64,000 nt of DNA from Microbacterium sp. Root61 (lineage in GTDB: Bacteria; Actinomycetota; Actinomycetes; Actinomycetales; Microbacteriaceae), in assembly GCF_001427525.1 (NCBI RefSeq), contig NZ_LMGU01000001.1, forward strand, positions 558,001 to 622,000. The letters run 5' to 3'. Below the pieces are notes generated by a model. That model saw only the letters and a list, made by a program, of their open reading frames with translations. It made no database searches and had not been told where the DNA came from. A program made the position numbers and the translations under genes. Shown piece after piece: positions 1-8,046 of this stretch. Numbering within the stretch: the first letter of the stretch is position 1; the number at the start of each line of letters is the position of its first letter.

Positions 1-822
1 CCGCGGGTGCGCGTACGCCTCCTGCGACTCGATGAGCTGCAGTTCGCGCTCGCCCGACGCGTGGGTGCGGGTGAGCAGGTCGAACACGCTCGAGGTCGTG
101 CGGGCCAGCGACTCCGCGAGGTCGCCGGTACTACGGTAGTGGGCCGTGAAGAGCGCGGCCGTCACGTCGCCGGAGCCGTTCGCCTTCATCGGGATGTATG
201 GGGTCTGCACGATCCAGGCGCCGCTGTCGTCGACGGCGAGCATCTCGATCGAGTCGTCCTCGCGGTCGGGTCGCTCGACGCTCGTGACGAGGACCGTCTG
301 CGGGCCGGTCGCGCGCACCAGATCGACCGAGGCCAGGGTGGATTCCAGGGTGTCGGGCTGTGTGTCCGTGAGGAACCCGAGCTCGAACTGGTTCGGCGTG
401 ATGATGTCGGCGGCGGGCACGACCCGATCGCGCAGCAGCACGGGGATCGCGGGTGCCACGAAGCATCCGGACTTCGCATTTCCCATCACGGGATCGCACG
501 AGTAGATCGCGGCGGGGTTCGCGGCCTTCACGCGCGCCACCGTCTCGAGGATCACGTCCGCGACGCCCTCACCGCCCTGGTAACCGGAGAGGATGACGTC
601 GATCTGGGGGAAGACGCCGCGCTCCTCGATGCCGAGGATGACCTCCCGGACGTCGTCGGGGCTGATCAGGGGACCGCGCCACGCGCCGTACCCGGTGTGG
701 TTGGAGAAGTTCACGGTGTACACCGGGAGGACCTCGACGCCGATGCGCTGGAGCGGGAACACGGCGGCGGAGTTGCCCACGTGTCCGTAGGCGACGGCGG
801 ACTGGATCGAGAGGATCTTCAC
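1..822 (-). CDS. pdxY: Pyridoxal kinase PdxY, 3' end cut by window edge
   Basis: Phosphorylates pyridoxal with ATP to give PLP (B6 salvage, cytosol). Translating the minus strand from the GTG at 822 gives an open frame of 274 codons that leaves the window at base 1. The N-terminus reads MKILSIQSAVAYGHVGNSAA, typical of PdxY. A SGYQGG motif follows, and NGSGD at residues 215-219 is the ribokinase-family anion hole with D219 as the likely catalytic base. PdxY proteins are about 285 residues, so only roughly the last ten are missing. The start lies 7 nt after the pdxR stop on the same strand, so the two genes are probably co-transcribed. It could also be named PdxK, but the short-form motifs favour PdxY. 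Confidence 0.9.
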   Translation of the reverse strand, partial: MKILSIQSAVAYGHVGNSAAVFPLQRIGVEVLPVYTVNFSNHTGYGAWRGPLISPDDVREVILGIEERGVFPQIDVILSGYQGGEGVADVILETVARVKAANPAAIYSCDPVMGNAKSGCFVAPAIPVLLRDRVVPAADIITPNQFELGFLTDTQPDTLESTLASVDLVRATGPQTVLVTSVERPDREDDSIEMLAVDDSGAWIVQTPYIPMKANGSGDVTAALFTAHYRSTGDLAESLARTTSSVFDLLTRTHASGERELQLIESQEAYAHPR

Positions 823-829
823 TTTTCGA

Positions 830-2188
830 TCATCCCACTTCCCGCACGGCGAGCCGTGCGCGCACGGTCTGCACCGCGGCGGCGATATCGACGGCGAGCT
901 GCTCCGCATCCGTGTCGTCGAGATCGTGGACGGTGAGGCGAAGGCGCTGGGTGGAGTCCTCGTCGACGAGCAGGAAGTCCTCGCCGCTGCGCGCCAGCCA
1001 GCCGCGCCGCATCAGCTGCTCGGTCACGGGGCGGGCGGGCGCCGTCAGCGCGACCCAGAGACTGAGGCCGTCGCCGGCGGTGGCCGGGAGACCGTGTGCG
1101 GTGAGGCGCGCGGCGAACGCGGCATTGCGCGCGGCATAGTGTGCACCCGCCGCGGCGATGCCCGCCGTCACGTCCGGGTCGGTGACGAGGCTGAGAGTCA
1201 GACGCTGCAGCAGATGGCTGACCCACGTCGTCCCCGGCGTGAGGCGCATCGCGAGCCGGTCGGCGGTCTCGGGGTCGGAGGACGTGACCGCCAGGCACAT
1301 GTCGGGGCCGAGGAACTTCGACACGGAGCGGATGAGCGCCCAGCGGCGGTGGTCCGGGCCGATCAGCGAGTGGAACGGCGCCTGCGAGAGCATCGAGAAG
1401 TGATCGTCCTCGATCACGAGGACGTACGGATGCTCCGCCAACAGTGCGCGCAACTCGGCCGCGCGCGTCGCCGTGAGGCTCGCGCCCGTCGGATTCTGCG
1501 CGCGCGGCGTGCACACGACCGCCCGCACGCCCTGCTCGAGCGCGGCGCGGAGCCCGGCCACCGTCATCCCCTCGTCATCGACCGGTACCGCCACGGGGCG
1601 ATAGCCGCCCAGGCGCACGGTGTGGATGCTGGTGAGGAAGCAGGGGTCTTCGAGGGCGACGGCATCGCCGCGCGTCAGCACATCGGAGAACAGGCGCTCG
1701 ACCGCGTCGGCCGCACCGCTGGTGATGGTCAGGCGCATGGATGCGGCGGGAGCCAGGTCCCGGGCCATCCATTCGCGCGCCCAGGCCTCGAGCCCGGGAT
1801 CGATGACGGGCTCGCCGTACAGGACGGGCCTGCCCGCCATGCCCGCCAGGGCGCGCAGGGGATCGGGGATGAGATGGGGATCGGGATTGCCCGTTCCCAC
1901 GTCGCGCAGCACGCTGTCGATCGCGAAGCCCTCCTGAGCCACCGCGGCCCGGTCGGCGACATGCGTGCCGCCCCGGCCGCGCGTGACGACCATCCCGACG
2001 CGGGCGAGCTCGCGGTAGGCCGCGACGACCGTGTTGCGGTTCACGCCGAGCGTCTCGGCGAGCGCGCGCACGGAGGGGAGTGGCTCACCCGGGCGGAGGG
2101 TGCCGCGCTCCACGAGCGCCCGCAGGCTGTCGGCGATCTCCGACGCCGATCCGCCGCTGATCTCGAGGTCCATGTCACCGTCCTTCAT
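830..2188 (-). CDS. pdxR: MocR/PdxR-family regulator (GntR HTH plus aminotransferase fold)
   Basis: Predicted transcription factor that senses PLP. Residues 17-78 form a GntR-type winged helix ([17 protein letters not shown] core). Residues 90-450 resemble a fold-type I aminotransferase with NPTG at 232-235, IEDD at 259-262 and SVSK with K291 as the likely PLP-binding lysine. The gene is divergent from pdxS-pdxT and immediately upstream of pdxY, the classic arrangement for a PdxR that controls B6 synthesis. Two starts are plausible. Met1 at 2188 lies 7 nt after a TAGGAT -10 box, which suits a leaderless mRNA. Met6 at 2173 has an AAGGA Shine-Dalgarno 7 nt upstream. The assignment as PdxR rests on the neighbours. 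Confidence 0.85.
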   Translation of the reverse strand: MKDGDMDLEISGGSASEIADSLRALVERGTLRPGEPLPSVRALAETLGVNRNTVVAAYRELARVGMVVTRGRGGTHVADRAAVAQEGFAIDSVLRDVGTGNPDPHLIPDPLRALAGMAGRPVLYGEPVIDPGLEAWAREWMARDLAPAASMRLTITSGAADAVERLFSDVLTRGDAVALEDPCFLTSIHTVRLGGYRPVAVPVDDEGMTVAGLRAALEQGVRAVVCTPRAQNPTGASLTATRAAELRALLAEHPYVLVIEDDHFSMLSQAPFHSLIGPDHRRWALIRSVSKFLGPDMCLAVTSSDPETADRLAMRLTPGTTWVSHLLQRLTLSLVTDPDVTAGIAAAGAHYAARNAAFAARLTAHGLPATAGDGLSLWVALTAPARPVTEQLMRRGWLARSGEDFLLVDEDSTQRLRLTVHDLDDTDAEQLAVDIAAAVQTVRARLAVREVG

Positions 2189-2195
2189 CGTGCCG

Positions 2196-2201
2196 ATCCT
2201 A
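2196..2201 (-). promoter_or_regulatory. -10 box of pdxR (TAGGAT)
   Basis: Read on the minus strand, TAGGAT is followed by 7 nt and the ATG at 2188, the same spacing seen before several other genes in this window. No good -35 is visible. Confidence 0.4.
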
Positions 2202-2222
2202 CGGTGCGGTACATGCTATCTT

Positions 2223-2251
2223 TTGGCCTAGGTCAAAGTGTTGGCCTGTCA
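2223..2251 (+). promoter_or_regulatory. Direct repeat in pdxR-pdxS divergent region, candidate PdxR operator
   Basis: TTGGCCTAGGTCA at 2223-2235 is repeated as TTGGCCTGTCA at 2241-2251, with the TTGGCCT units 18 bp apart. AAAGTG lies between them at 2235-2240. MocR regulators commonly bind paired direct repeats between their own gene and the target, and AAAGTG-containing repeats are reported for corynebacterial PdxR. Binding here is inferred. A short hairpin with arms GTCGCGG and CCGCGAC follows at 2258-2277, before the pdxS ribosome site. Confidence 0.5.
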
Positions 2252-2295
2252 CTCTCTGTCGCGGTTCATCCCGCGACCCATCGAAGGGAACCCCC

Positions 2296-3186
2296 ATGAG
2301 CAGCGTCGACACGGGAACCGGTCGCGTCAAGCGCGGCCTCGCCGAGATGCTCAAGGGCGGCGTCATCATGGACGTCGTCACCGTCGAGCAGGCCAAGATC
2401 GCAGAGGATGCCGGCGCGGTCGCCGTCATGGCCCTTGAGCGCGTGCCGGCCGACATCCGTGCACAGGGCGGCGTGTCGCGTATGAGCGACCCCGACATGA
2501 TCGACGGCATCATCGCGGCGGTCTCGATCCCGGTCATGGCCAAGGCGCGCATCGGGCACTTCGTCGAGGCGCAGGTGCTGCAGGAGCTCGGCGTCGACTA
2601 CATCGACGAGTCCGAGGTTCTGTCGCCGGCCGACTACGTCAACCACATCGACAAGTGGGGCTTCACGGTGCCGTTCGTCTGCGGTGCCACGAACCTGGGT
2701 GAGGCCCTGCGTCGCATCAACGAGGGTGCGGCGATGATCCGCTCCAAGGGCGAGGCCGGCACCGGCGACGTCTCCGAGGCGACCAAGCACATCCGCAAGA
2801 TCCACAGCGAGATCAACGTGCTGCGCTCCATGACCAAGGACGAGCTGTACGTCGCGGCCAAGGAGCTGCAGGCGCCGTACGACCTCGTCGCCGAGATCGC
2901 CGAGACCGGCAAGCTCCCGGTCGTGCTGTTCGTCGCGGGCGGCGTGGCCACCCCGGCCGACGCAGCCATGATGATGCAGCTGGGCGCCGACGGCGTCTTC
3001 GTCGGCTCGGGCATCTTCAAGTCGGGCAACCCTGCCGAGCGTGCGGCGGCCATCGTCAAGGCGACCACGTTCTACGACGACGCCAAGGTCATCGCGGACG
3101 TCTCGCGCGGCCTCGGCGAGGCCATGGTCGGCATCAACGTGTCCGACCTGCCCGCGCCGCACCGCCTCTCCGAGCGCGGCTGGTAG
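2296..3186 (+). CDS. pdxS: PLP synthase subunit PdxS
   Basis: Synthase subunit of the DXP-independent PLP pathway. It condenses ribose 5-phosphate, glyceraldehyde 3-phosphate and ammonia from PdxT into PLP, as a cytosolic dodecamer with PdxT. The 296-residue length and whole-length similarity to Bacillus PdxS are clear: [12 protein letters not shown], then [10 protein letters not shown] with K83 (equivalent to Bacillus K81), and RSKGEAGTG with K151 (equivalent to K149). The C-terminus ends QERGW-like (SERGW). AAGGGA 8 nt before the ATG supports the start. pdxT begins 7 nt after the stop, so the two subunits are co-expressed. Confidence 0.98.
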   Translation: MSSVDTGTGRVKRGLAEMLKGGVIMDVVTVEQAKIAEDAGAVAVMALERVPADIRAQGGVSRMSDPDMIDGIIAAVSIPVMAKARIGHFVEAQVLQELGVDYIDESEVLSPADYVNHIDKWGFTVPFVCGATNLGEALRRINEGAAMIRSKGEAGTGDVSEATKHIRKIHSEINVLRSMTKDELYVAAKELQAPYDLVAEIAETGKLPVVLFVAGGVATPADAAMMMQLGADGVFVGSGIFKSGNPAERAAAIVKATTFYDDAKVIADVSRGLGEAMVGINVSDLPAPHRLSERGW

Positions 3187-3193
3187 CACCTGC

Positions 3194-3787
3194 ATGGCGA
3201 CACGGCCGCGCGTCGGCGTCCTCGCGCTGCAGGGCGACGTGCGCGAGCACGCCCGAGTCCTGACGGCCCTGGGCGCCGACGTGCAGCTGGTGCGCCGCCC
3301 CGAGGAGCTCAGGTCCGTGCAGGGCCTCGTGCTCCCGGGCGGCGAGTCCAGCGTCATCGACAAGCTCGCGCGCGCCTTCGGCATGCGCGAGCCCGTGCGT
3401 GCCGCGATCGCCGCGGGGATGCCGGTGTACGGGACGTGCGCCGGCCTGATCCTGCTGGCGGACGAGATCACCGACGGCATCGAGGGGCAGGAGACGTTCG
3501 GCGGCCTCGATATCACGGTGCGCCGCAACGCGTTCGGCAGCCAGGTGGACTCGTTCGAGACGGACCTCGATGTTCCCCTGCTCGGCGCACCCGCCGTGCA
3601 TGCCGTGTTCATCCGGGCGCCGCTCGTGGAGCGCGTCGGGCCGGATGTGGAGAGCATCGCCTCGCTCGCCGACGGGCGCGTCGTCGCCGTGCAGAGCGGT
3701 GTTCTGTTGGGAACCGCGTTCCACCCCGAGGTCACGGGGGAGCACCGATTCCACGAACGCTTCCTCGACACGGTCCGCGCGGCCTGA
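3194..3787 (+). CDS. pdxT: PLP synthase glutaminase subunit PdxT
   Basis: Class I glutaminase that hydrolyses glutamine and channels ammonia to PdxS. The 197-residue protein has LALQGDVREH near the N-terminus, LPGGESS at 47-53, the nucleophile in YGTCAG (C82) and the His/Glu pair in FHPEVTGE (H177, E179). Length is normal for the family. The ATG at 3194 is chosen because it gives the family N-terminus directly; the frame stays open upstream inside pdxS, but that part has no family similarity. The ribosome site is weak, so coupling to pdxS translation is likely. Confidence 0.96.
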   Translation: MATRPRVGVLALQGDVREHARVLTALGADVQLVRRPEELRSVQGLVLPGGESSVIDKLARAFGMREPVRAAIAAGMPVYGTCAGLILLADEITDGIEGQETFGGLDITVRRNAFGSQVDSFETDLDVPLLGAPAVHAVFIRAPLVERVGPDVESIASLADGRVVAVQSGVLLGTAFHPEVTGEHRFHERFLDTVRAA

Positions 3788-3805
3788 CACTTGCGATGCA
3801 CCGGA

Positions 3806-3811
3806 TAGATT
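3806..3811 (+). promoter_or_regulatory. -10 box (TAGATT), candidate leaderless promoter
   Basis: TAGATT ends 6 nt before the ATG at 3818 and no Shine-Dalgarno fits between, so transcription probably starts at or next to the start codon. Confidence 0.5.
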
Positions 3812-3817
3812 CCTGAC

Positions 3818-4360
3818 ATGACCGAGTGGGTCGCACTGCTGCGCGGAGTCAACGTAGGCGGGATCACCATCCGTTCCGTCGACCTCGCCGAGGTGTTCCG
3901 TGGACTCGGTCTGGACGAGGTCACGACCTACCTCGCCAGCGGCAACGTCCGCTTCACCGCCGCGGACACCGCCGAGACCCGGGCGGCGCTGAAATCGCGC
4001 ATCGAGGCGGGCCTGCGCGAGCGGTTCGGCTACGAGGCATGGATCCTGCTCGTCACCCTCGATGAGCTGTGCGCGGCGATCGACGCGTTCCCGTTCGACG
4101 CCGCCGATGCGACACGGCAGCCGTGGGTGCTCTTCTGCGTGGACGAGGCGACACGTGATGAATTGACGGATGCGGCGGCATCCGTCGCCTCGGAGCTCGA
4201 CCCTGTCGCGTCCGGTGAGAACGTCGTCTACTGGAATCCGCCGAAGGGGAGGACCACCGACACGCCGTTCGCGAAGGTGCTCGCGAAGGCCCGGTACAAG
4301 GCCGCCACGACCAACCGGAACCTGCGGACACTGGTGAAGATCGCCGCATCCGGGTCGTAG
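3818..4360 (+). CDS. DUF1697 family protein
   Basis: A 180-residue protein whose N-terminus, [11 protein letters not shown], and YLASGNVRF at about 44-52 are the hallmarks of DUF1697. The function of the family is not established. The C-terminal part keeps the typical RNLRTL-K segment. No signal peptide or membrane helix is visible. It sits between pdxT and yebC with its own predicted leaderless promoter, so it is probably not part of either operon. In many actinobacteria the slot between pdxT and yebC holds other genes, so this looks like a lineage-specific insertion into a conserved neighbourhood. Confidence 0.85.
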   Translation: MTEWVALLRGVNVGGITIRSVDLAEVFRGLGLDEVTTYLASGNVRFTAADTAETRAALKSRIEAGLRERFGYEAWILLVTLDELCAAIDAFPFDAADATRQPWVLFCVDEATRDELTDAAASVASELDPVASGENVVYWNPPKGRTTDTPFAKVLAKARYKAATTNRNLRTLVKIAASGS

Positions 4361-4387
4361 ATCTCGGTCGAGCCGCCGCGCGGCCCT

Positions 4388-4393
4388 TACACT
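4388..4393 (+). promoter_or_regulatory. -10 box (TACACT), candidate leaderless promoter of yebC
   Basis: TACACT ends 7 nt before the ATG at 4401. GGAATTT between them is too short and too close for a ribosome site. Confidence 0.5.
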
Positions 4394-4400
4394 GGAATTT

Positions 4401-5156
4401 ATGTCCGGCCACTCCAAGTGGGCGACGACCAAGCACAAGAAAGCGATCATCGATTCGCGACGTGCCAAGTCGTTCGCCAAGCTCATCAAGAACATCGAAG
4501 TCGCCGCCAAGATGGGCGGTGCTGATCTCTCGGGTAACCCGACGCTGGTCGACGCCATCCAGAAGGCGAAGAAGACGTCGGTCCCCATCGACAACATCAA
4601 CCGCGCCGTCAAGCGCGGCGCCGGGCTCACGGGTGAGTCCGTCGATTACGCGACGATCATGTACGAGGGTTACGGCCCCAACGGCGTCGCGCTGCTCATC
4701 GAGTGCCTCACGGACAACAAGAACCGCGCGGCCGCCGAGGTCCGCACGACGATGTCCCGCAACGGCGGCACGATGGGCGACCCGGGCAGCGTGGCGTACA
4801 ACTTCCACCGCAAGGGCGTCATCGTCGTCGGCGAAGGCGTGAGCGAGGACGACGTCATGCTCGCGGTGCTCGACGCCGGCGGGGAGGAGATCCTGCCCCA
4901 CGCGCAGGGGTTCGAGGTCATCACCGACCCGAGCGACCTCGTCACGGTGCGCACTGCGCTGCAGGAGGCGGGCATCGACTACGAGTCCGCCGACGTGGAG
5001 TTCGTGCCGAGCCTGAAGGTGGAGGTCGACGCCGACACCGCGCGGAAGGTCTTCCGCCTCATCGACGCGCTCGAGGACAGCGACGACGTGCAGAACGTCT
5101 ACAGCAACTTCGACCTCACCGCCGATGTGCAGGCCGAGCTCGAGAACGACGAATAG
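4401..5156 (+). CDS. yebC: YebC/PmpR family protein
   Basis: Cytosolic protein of 251 residues beginning [20 protein letters not shown], diagnostic of YebC/TACO1. Family members were first described as DNA-binding regulators (E. coli YebC near ruvC, Pseudomonas PmpR). More recent work ties the family to relief of ribosome stalling, so a translation role is also possible. [13 protein letters not shown] and the C-terminal YSNFDL segment are present and length is normal. It lies 60 bp upstream of ruvC, the conserved actinobacterial order, but ruvC has its own predicted promoter. Confidence 0.95.
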   Translation: MSGHSKWATTKHKKAIIDSRRAKSFAKLIKNIEVAAKMGGADLSGNPTLVDAIQKAKKTSVPIDNINRAVKRGAGLTGESVDYATIMYEGYGPNGVALLIECLTDNKNRAAAEVRTTMSRNGGTMGDPGSVAYNFHRKGVIVVGEGVSEDDVMLAVLDAGGEEILPHAQGFEVITDPSDLVTVRTALQEAGIDYESADVEFVPSLKVEVDADTARKVFRLIDALEDSDDVQNVYSNFDLTADVQAELENDE

Positions 5157-5194
5157 GCGTTCCCCCTCGGGGCGCGCCTGCCCAGTGACGTCGG

Positions 5195-5215
5195 CCCCCG
5201 CGCGTAGCGTGGGGG
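5195..5215 (+). promoter_or_regulatory. Dyad centred on the ruvC -10 box
   Basis: CCCCCGCGC (5195-5203) and GCGTGGGGG (5207-5215) form an inverted repeat with one mismatch around GTA. The -10 box TAGCGT (5205-5210) is inside the dyad and ends 6 nt before the GTG start of ruvC at 5217, so the mRNA is probably leaderless and a protein bound to the dyad would block the promoter. No actinobacterial SOS box was seen here. Confidence 0.4.
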
Positions 5216-5216
5216 A

Positions 5217-5792
5217 GTGACCACCCCTCGTGACGGACGACTGCGCGTGCTCGGCATCGACCCGGGCCTGACGCGGTGCGGTGTCGGTGTGGTCGACGTG
5301 ACGCGGGATCGATCCGCTTCGCTGGTGCACGTCGGGGTCATCCGATCCAGCCCCGACGCTCCCATCGAGCAGCGGCTCGCGATCCTGGCCGCGGGAATCC
5401 GCGAGGTGATCGCGGCGCACCGCCCCGACATCGTGGCGGTCGAGCGTGTCTTCGCCCAGCAGAACCTCCACTCCGTCATGGGTACCGCGCAGGCCAGCGG
5501 AGTGGCCCTACTCGTCGCGGGTGAGAACGGGCTGCCGACGGCCACGCACACTCCGAGCGAGGTGAAGGCCGCGATCACCGGCTACGGCTCGGCCGACAAG
5601 CGCCAGGTGCAGACGATGATCGCCCGCATCCTGCGCCTGGACGCCCTGCCGCAGCCCGCGGATGCCGCGGATGCTCTCGCCATCGCCGTCTGCCACGCGT
5701 GGCGTGGTGGTCCGCGCACCCCGGCGACCGCCGGCGCGCTGACCCCCGCGCAGCGCGCGTGGGCCGATGCCGAACGCGCCACGCGACGTTGA
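5217..5792 (+). CDS. ruvC: Crossover junction endodeoxyribonuclease RuvC
   Basis: Dimeric, Mg-dependent resolvase that nicks Holliday junctions during recombinational repair. The 191-residue protein has the four catalytic acids expected from E. coli RuvC: D15 in GIDPG, E76 in VAVERVF, D149 and D152 in ADAADAL. QQNLHSVMGTAQASG is the conserved helix. The GTG start at 5217 gives the normal short N-terminus and lies 6 nt after a -10 box. It works with RuvA and RuvB, encoded next. Confidence 0.97.
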   Translation: MTTPRDGRLRVLGIDPGLTRCGVGVVDVTRDRSASLVHVGVIRSSPDAPIEQRLAILAAGIREVIAAHRPDIVAVERVFAQQNLHSVMGTAQASGVALLVAGENGLPTATHTPSEVKAAITGYGSADKRQVQTMIARILRLDALPQPADAADALAIAVCHAWRGGPRTPATAGALTPAQRAWADAERATRR

Positions 5793-5826
5793 GTGTGTCG
5801 GTAGAACAAAACTGCGAAACACTCCG

Positions 5827-5832
5827 TAGGCT
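5827..5832 (+). promoter_or_regulatory. -10 box (TAGGCT), candidate leaderless promoter of ruvA
   Basis: TAGGCT ends 6 nt before the ATG at 5839. The upstream 30 bp is unusually A-rich for this genome (GAACAAAACTGCGAAACA) and is framed by GAGTGT (5791-5796) and ACACTC (5819-5824), a possible operator. Confidence 0.5.
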
Positions 5833-5838
5833 CGACGC

Positions 5839-6459
5839 ATGATCTCTTCGCTGCGCGGCACCGCCGTCCATCTGGACTCGGACGCGATCGTCATCGATGT
5901 CGGCGGCGTGGGCTTCCACGTCGCGGTGACCTCACAGGTCGCGCGCACCGCGCGCTTGGGAGAGACGATCCTGCTGCACACGTACCTGATCGTCCGCGAG
6001 GACGCGCTCGCGCTGTTCGGGTTCGAGACCCGCGACGAGCTGTCGGTATTCACGCAGCTGCTCAGCGTCTCCGGCGTCGGCCCGAAGGCGGCGCTCGGCA
6101 CGCTCTCGACACTGACGATCGGGCAGATCGCGGATGCCGTCGACGCCGACGACGACGCACCGTTCCGCCGGGTCTCGGGCATCGGCCCCAAGACCGCGAA
6201 GCTCATCGTGGTGCAGCTCGCGGGCAAGCTCGACGTCGTGCGCTCCCGGGTGTCGACCGGGCCGTCCGCCGTGCCCGATGTCACCGCGCAGGTGGCGCAG
6301 GCGCTGATGGGGCTCGGCTGGTCCGAGCGGATCGCGGCCGAAGCCGTGGCGGATGTCGCGGCCGCTGCCTCCGAGGCTGACCGTGCGTCCGTGCCCGCGC
6401 TGCTGCGCCTCACGCTGTCGGTACTCGGCCCCGCGCGCAAGGAGCCCATCGGTGGATGA
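5839..6459 (+). CDS. ruvA: Holliday junction branch migration protein RuvA
   Basis: RuvA binds the four-way junction and loads the RuvB motor. The 206-residue protein shows domain I ([13 protein letters not shown] start), two helix-hairpin-helix motifs ([14 protein letters not shown] at about 74-87 and [12 protein letters not shown] at about 112-123) and the C-terminal domain III that contacts RuvB. Length is typical. The stop overlaps the ruvB start by 8 nt, so the two are translationally coupled. Confidence 0.97.
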   Translation: MISSLRGTAVHLDSDAIVIDVGGVGFHVAVTSQVARTARLGETILLHTYLIVREDALALFGFETRDELSVFTQLLSVSGVGPKAALGTLSTLTIGQIADAVDADDDAPFRRVSGIGPKTAKLIVVQLAGKLDVVRSRVSTGPSAVPDVTAQVAQALMGLGWSERIAAEAVADVAAAASEADRASVPALLRLTLSVLGPARKEPIGG

Positions 6460-7486
6460 CCTGCGCGAAGTCGACGAACCCGTCGATGAGACCGAACTCG
6501 CGATCGAAGGCGCGCTGCGGCCGAGTTCGCTGGCAGAGTTCGTCGGGCAGCAGAAGGTGCGTGGGCAGCTGCAGCTGCTCCTGGACGCCGCCCGCATCCA
6601 GCAGCGCTCGCCCGACCACATCCTGCTGTCGGGCCCTCCAGGGCTCGGCAAGACCACCTTGGCGATGATCGTGGCGCACGAGAGCGGGCGCCCGCTGCGG
6701 CTGAGCAGCGGGCCCGCTATCCAGCACGCCGGAGATCTGGCCGCGCTGCTGTCGAGCCTGACGCCGGGGGAGGTGCTCTTCATCGACGAGGTGCACCGGA
6801 TGGCGCGCTCGGCCGAGGAGATGCTGTACCTCGCCATGGAGGACTTCCGCATCGACATCATGGTCGGCAAGGGGGCCGGCGCCACCAGCATCCCGCTGGA
6901 GCTCGCGCCGTTCACGCTGGTGGGCGCCACGACCCGCTCCGGGCTGCTGCCGAACCCGCTGCGCGACCGCTTCGGGTTCACCGCCCACCTGGAGTACTAC
7001 GACCCCGCCGAACTCGAACTCGTCATCCAGCGCTCCGCCGGCATGCTCGGGGTGGATCTGCCCCGAGCCGCGCGCTCCGAGATCGCCCGTCGGTCGCGGG
7101 GGACACCGCGTATCGCGAACCGACTGCTGCGCCGGGTCCGCGACTATGTCATCGTGCATTCGAGCGGTCTCGGCAATACCGTCGCCGTCTCGACCGTGGA
7201 TGCGGCCCTCGACCTCTACGACGTCGACTCCATCGGGCTGGATCGCCTGGACAAGGCCGTCCTCGAACTGCTCGTGCGCCGCTTCCGCGGCGGACCCGTC
7301 GGACTCAACACCCTCGCGGTGGCGGTCGGCGAAGAGCCCGAGACCATCGAGTCCGTGGTCGAGCCGTACCTCGTTCGGATCGGATTCATGGGACGCACGC
7401 CGCGCGGCCGGATCGCGATGCCCGAGGCGTACGCGCACCTGGGTGTGGCACACCCAGAGAATGCGCTCCGACTCGATGACCTATAA
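6452..7486 (+). CDS. ruvB: Holliday junction branch migration ATPase RuvB
   Basis: AAA+ hexameric motor that drives branch migration with RuvA. The 344-residue protein has Walker [10 protein letters not shown] (61-69), Walker B FIDEVHR (D112, E113), sensor-type GATTRSG, the arginine-finger region PLRDRFG and a C-terminal winged helix ([17 protein letters not shown]). The GTG at 6452 is preferred because AAGGAG lies 8 nt upstream and it begins with the typical short acidic leader. The stop codon TAA is part of the TATAAT promoter of yajC. Confidence 0.97.
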   Translation: MDDLREVDEPVDETELAIEGALRPSSLAEFVGQQKVRGQLQLLLDAARIQQRSPDHILLSGPPGLGKTTLAMIVAHESGRPLRLSSGPAIQHAGDLAALLSSLTPGEVLFIDEVHRMARSAEEMLYLAMEDFRIDIMVGKGAGATSIPLELAPFTLVGATTRSGLLPNPLRDRFGFTAHLEYYDPAELELVIQRSAGMLGVDLPRAARSEIARRSRGTPRIANRLLRRVRDYVIVHSSGLGNTVAVSTVDAALDLYDVDSIGLDRLDKAVLELLVRRFRGGPVGLNTLAVAVGEEPETIESVVEPYLVRIGFMGRTPRGRIAMPEAYAHLGVAHPENALRLDDL

Positions 7487-7487
7487 T
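7482..7487 (+). promoter_or_regulatory. Consensus -10 box TATAAT of yajC-secDF overlapping the ruvB stop
   Basis: A perfect TATAAT contains the TAA stop of ruvB (7484-7486). Transcription would start near 7494, leaving a leader of about 70 nt before yajC. No convincing -35 is visible. Confidence 0.65.
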
Positions 7488-7566
7488 CGCTGAAGGCTTC
7501 GACCGAACCCCCTCATGCATGGCAGTGCCGCCTGGCGCGCCTGACTCGAAAGGTGCCCACACCTCC

Positions 7567-8004
7567 ATGAATATCGCGGACTTCTTCGCAAACTACGGCC
7601 TGATCATCCTGCTGGTCGTCCTCCTCGTCTTCATGTTCTGGAGCTCGCGCCGCCGCATGGCCAAGCAGAAGACCGAGCAGGAGGCCAAGGCCCGTCAGAC
7701 CATCCCCGGCGCCGAAGTCCTGCTCCAGGGTGGGCTCTACGGCACGATCGTCGAGTTCGACCCCGAGAACCTCGACCAGCCCGCCGTTGTCGAGATCGCC
7801 CCGGGCGTCGACATCAAGGTCCACAGCCAGGCCATCCTGCGCGTCGTGACCCCCACGGTCGAGACCGAGGACGAGTTCACCGGCACAGACGCTCCCGCCA
7901 TCGAGTCGATCGATGAGGCCGAGCACGAAGTCACCAAGGTCGACGAGAGCCTCGAGCAGTCGACCGATCCCGACGCCGAGCCCGGCAGCAAGCCCCAAGC
8001 CTGA
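7567..8004 (+). CDS. yajC: Preprotein translocase accessory subunit YajC
   Basis: Small inner-membrane partner of SecDF. One membrane helix near the N-terminus (IILLVVLLVFMFWSS, about residues 12-26) is followed by a basic RRRMAKQK stretch, the YajC core with IPGAEVLLQGGLYGTIV and VKVHSQAI-like IKVHSQAILRVV, and an acidic C-terminal tail. The frame is open further upstream, but the ATG at 7567 gives the compact hydrophobic N-terminus typical of YajC. AAAGG lies somewhat far upstream, so the exact start is moderately certain. secD follows after 42 nt. Confidence 0.92.
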   Translation: MNIADFFANYGLIILLVVLLVFMFWSSRRRMAKQKTEQEAKARQTIPGAEVLLQGGLYGTIVEFDPENLDQPAVVEIAPGVDIKVHSQAILRVVTPTVETEDEFTGTDAPAIESIDEAEHEVTKVDESLEQSTDPDAEPGSKPQA

Positions 8005-8046
8005 AATCACCGCCCGTTCGCGGGCGACCGAGAAAGCTGACTCTCC

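Noticed and set aside
5793..5838. SOS (LexA) box before ruvA
   Set aside because: GTAGAACAAAACTGC lacks the actinobacterial TCGAAC-N4-GTTCGA symmetry.
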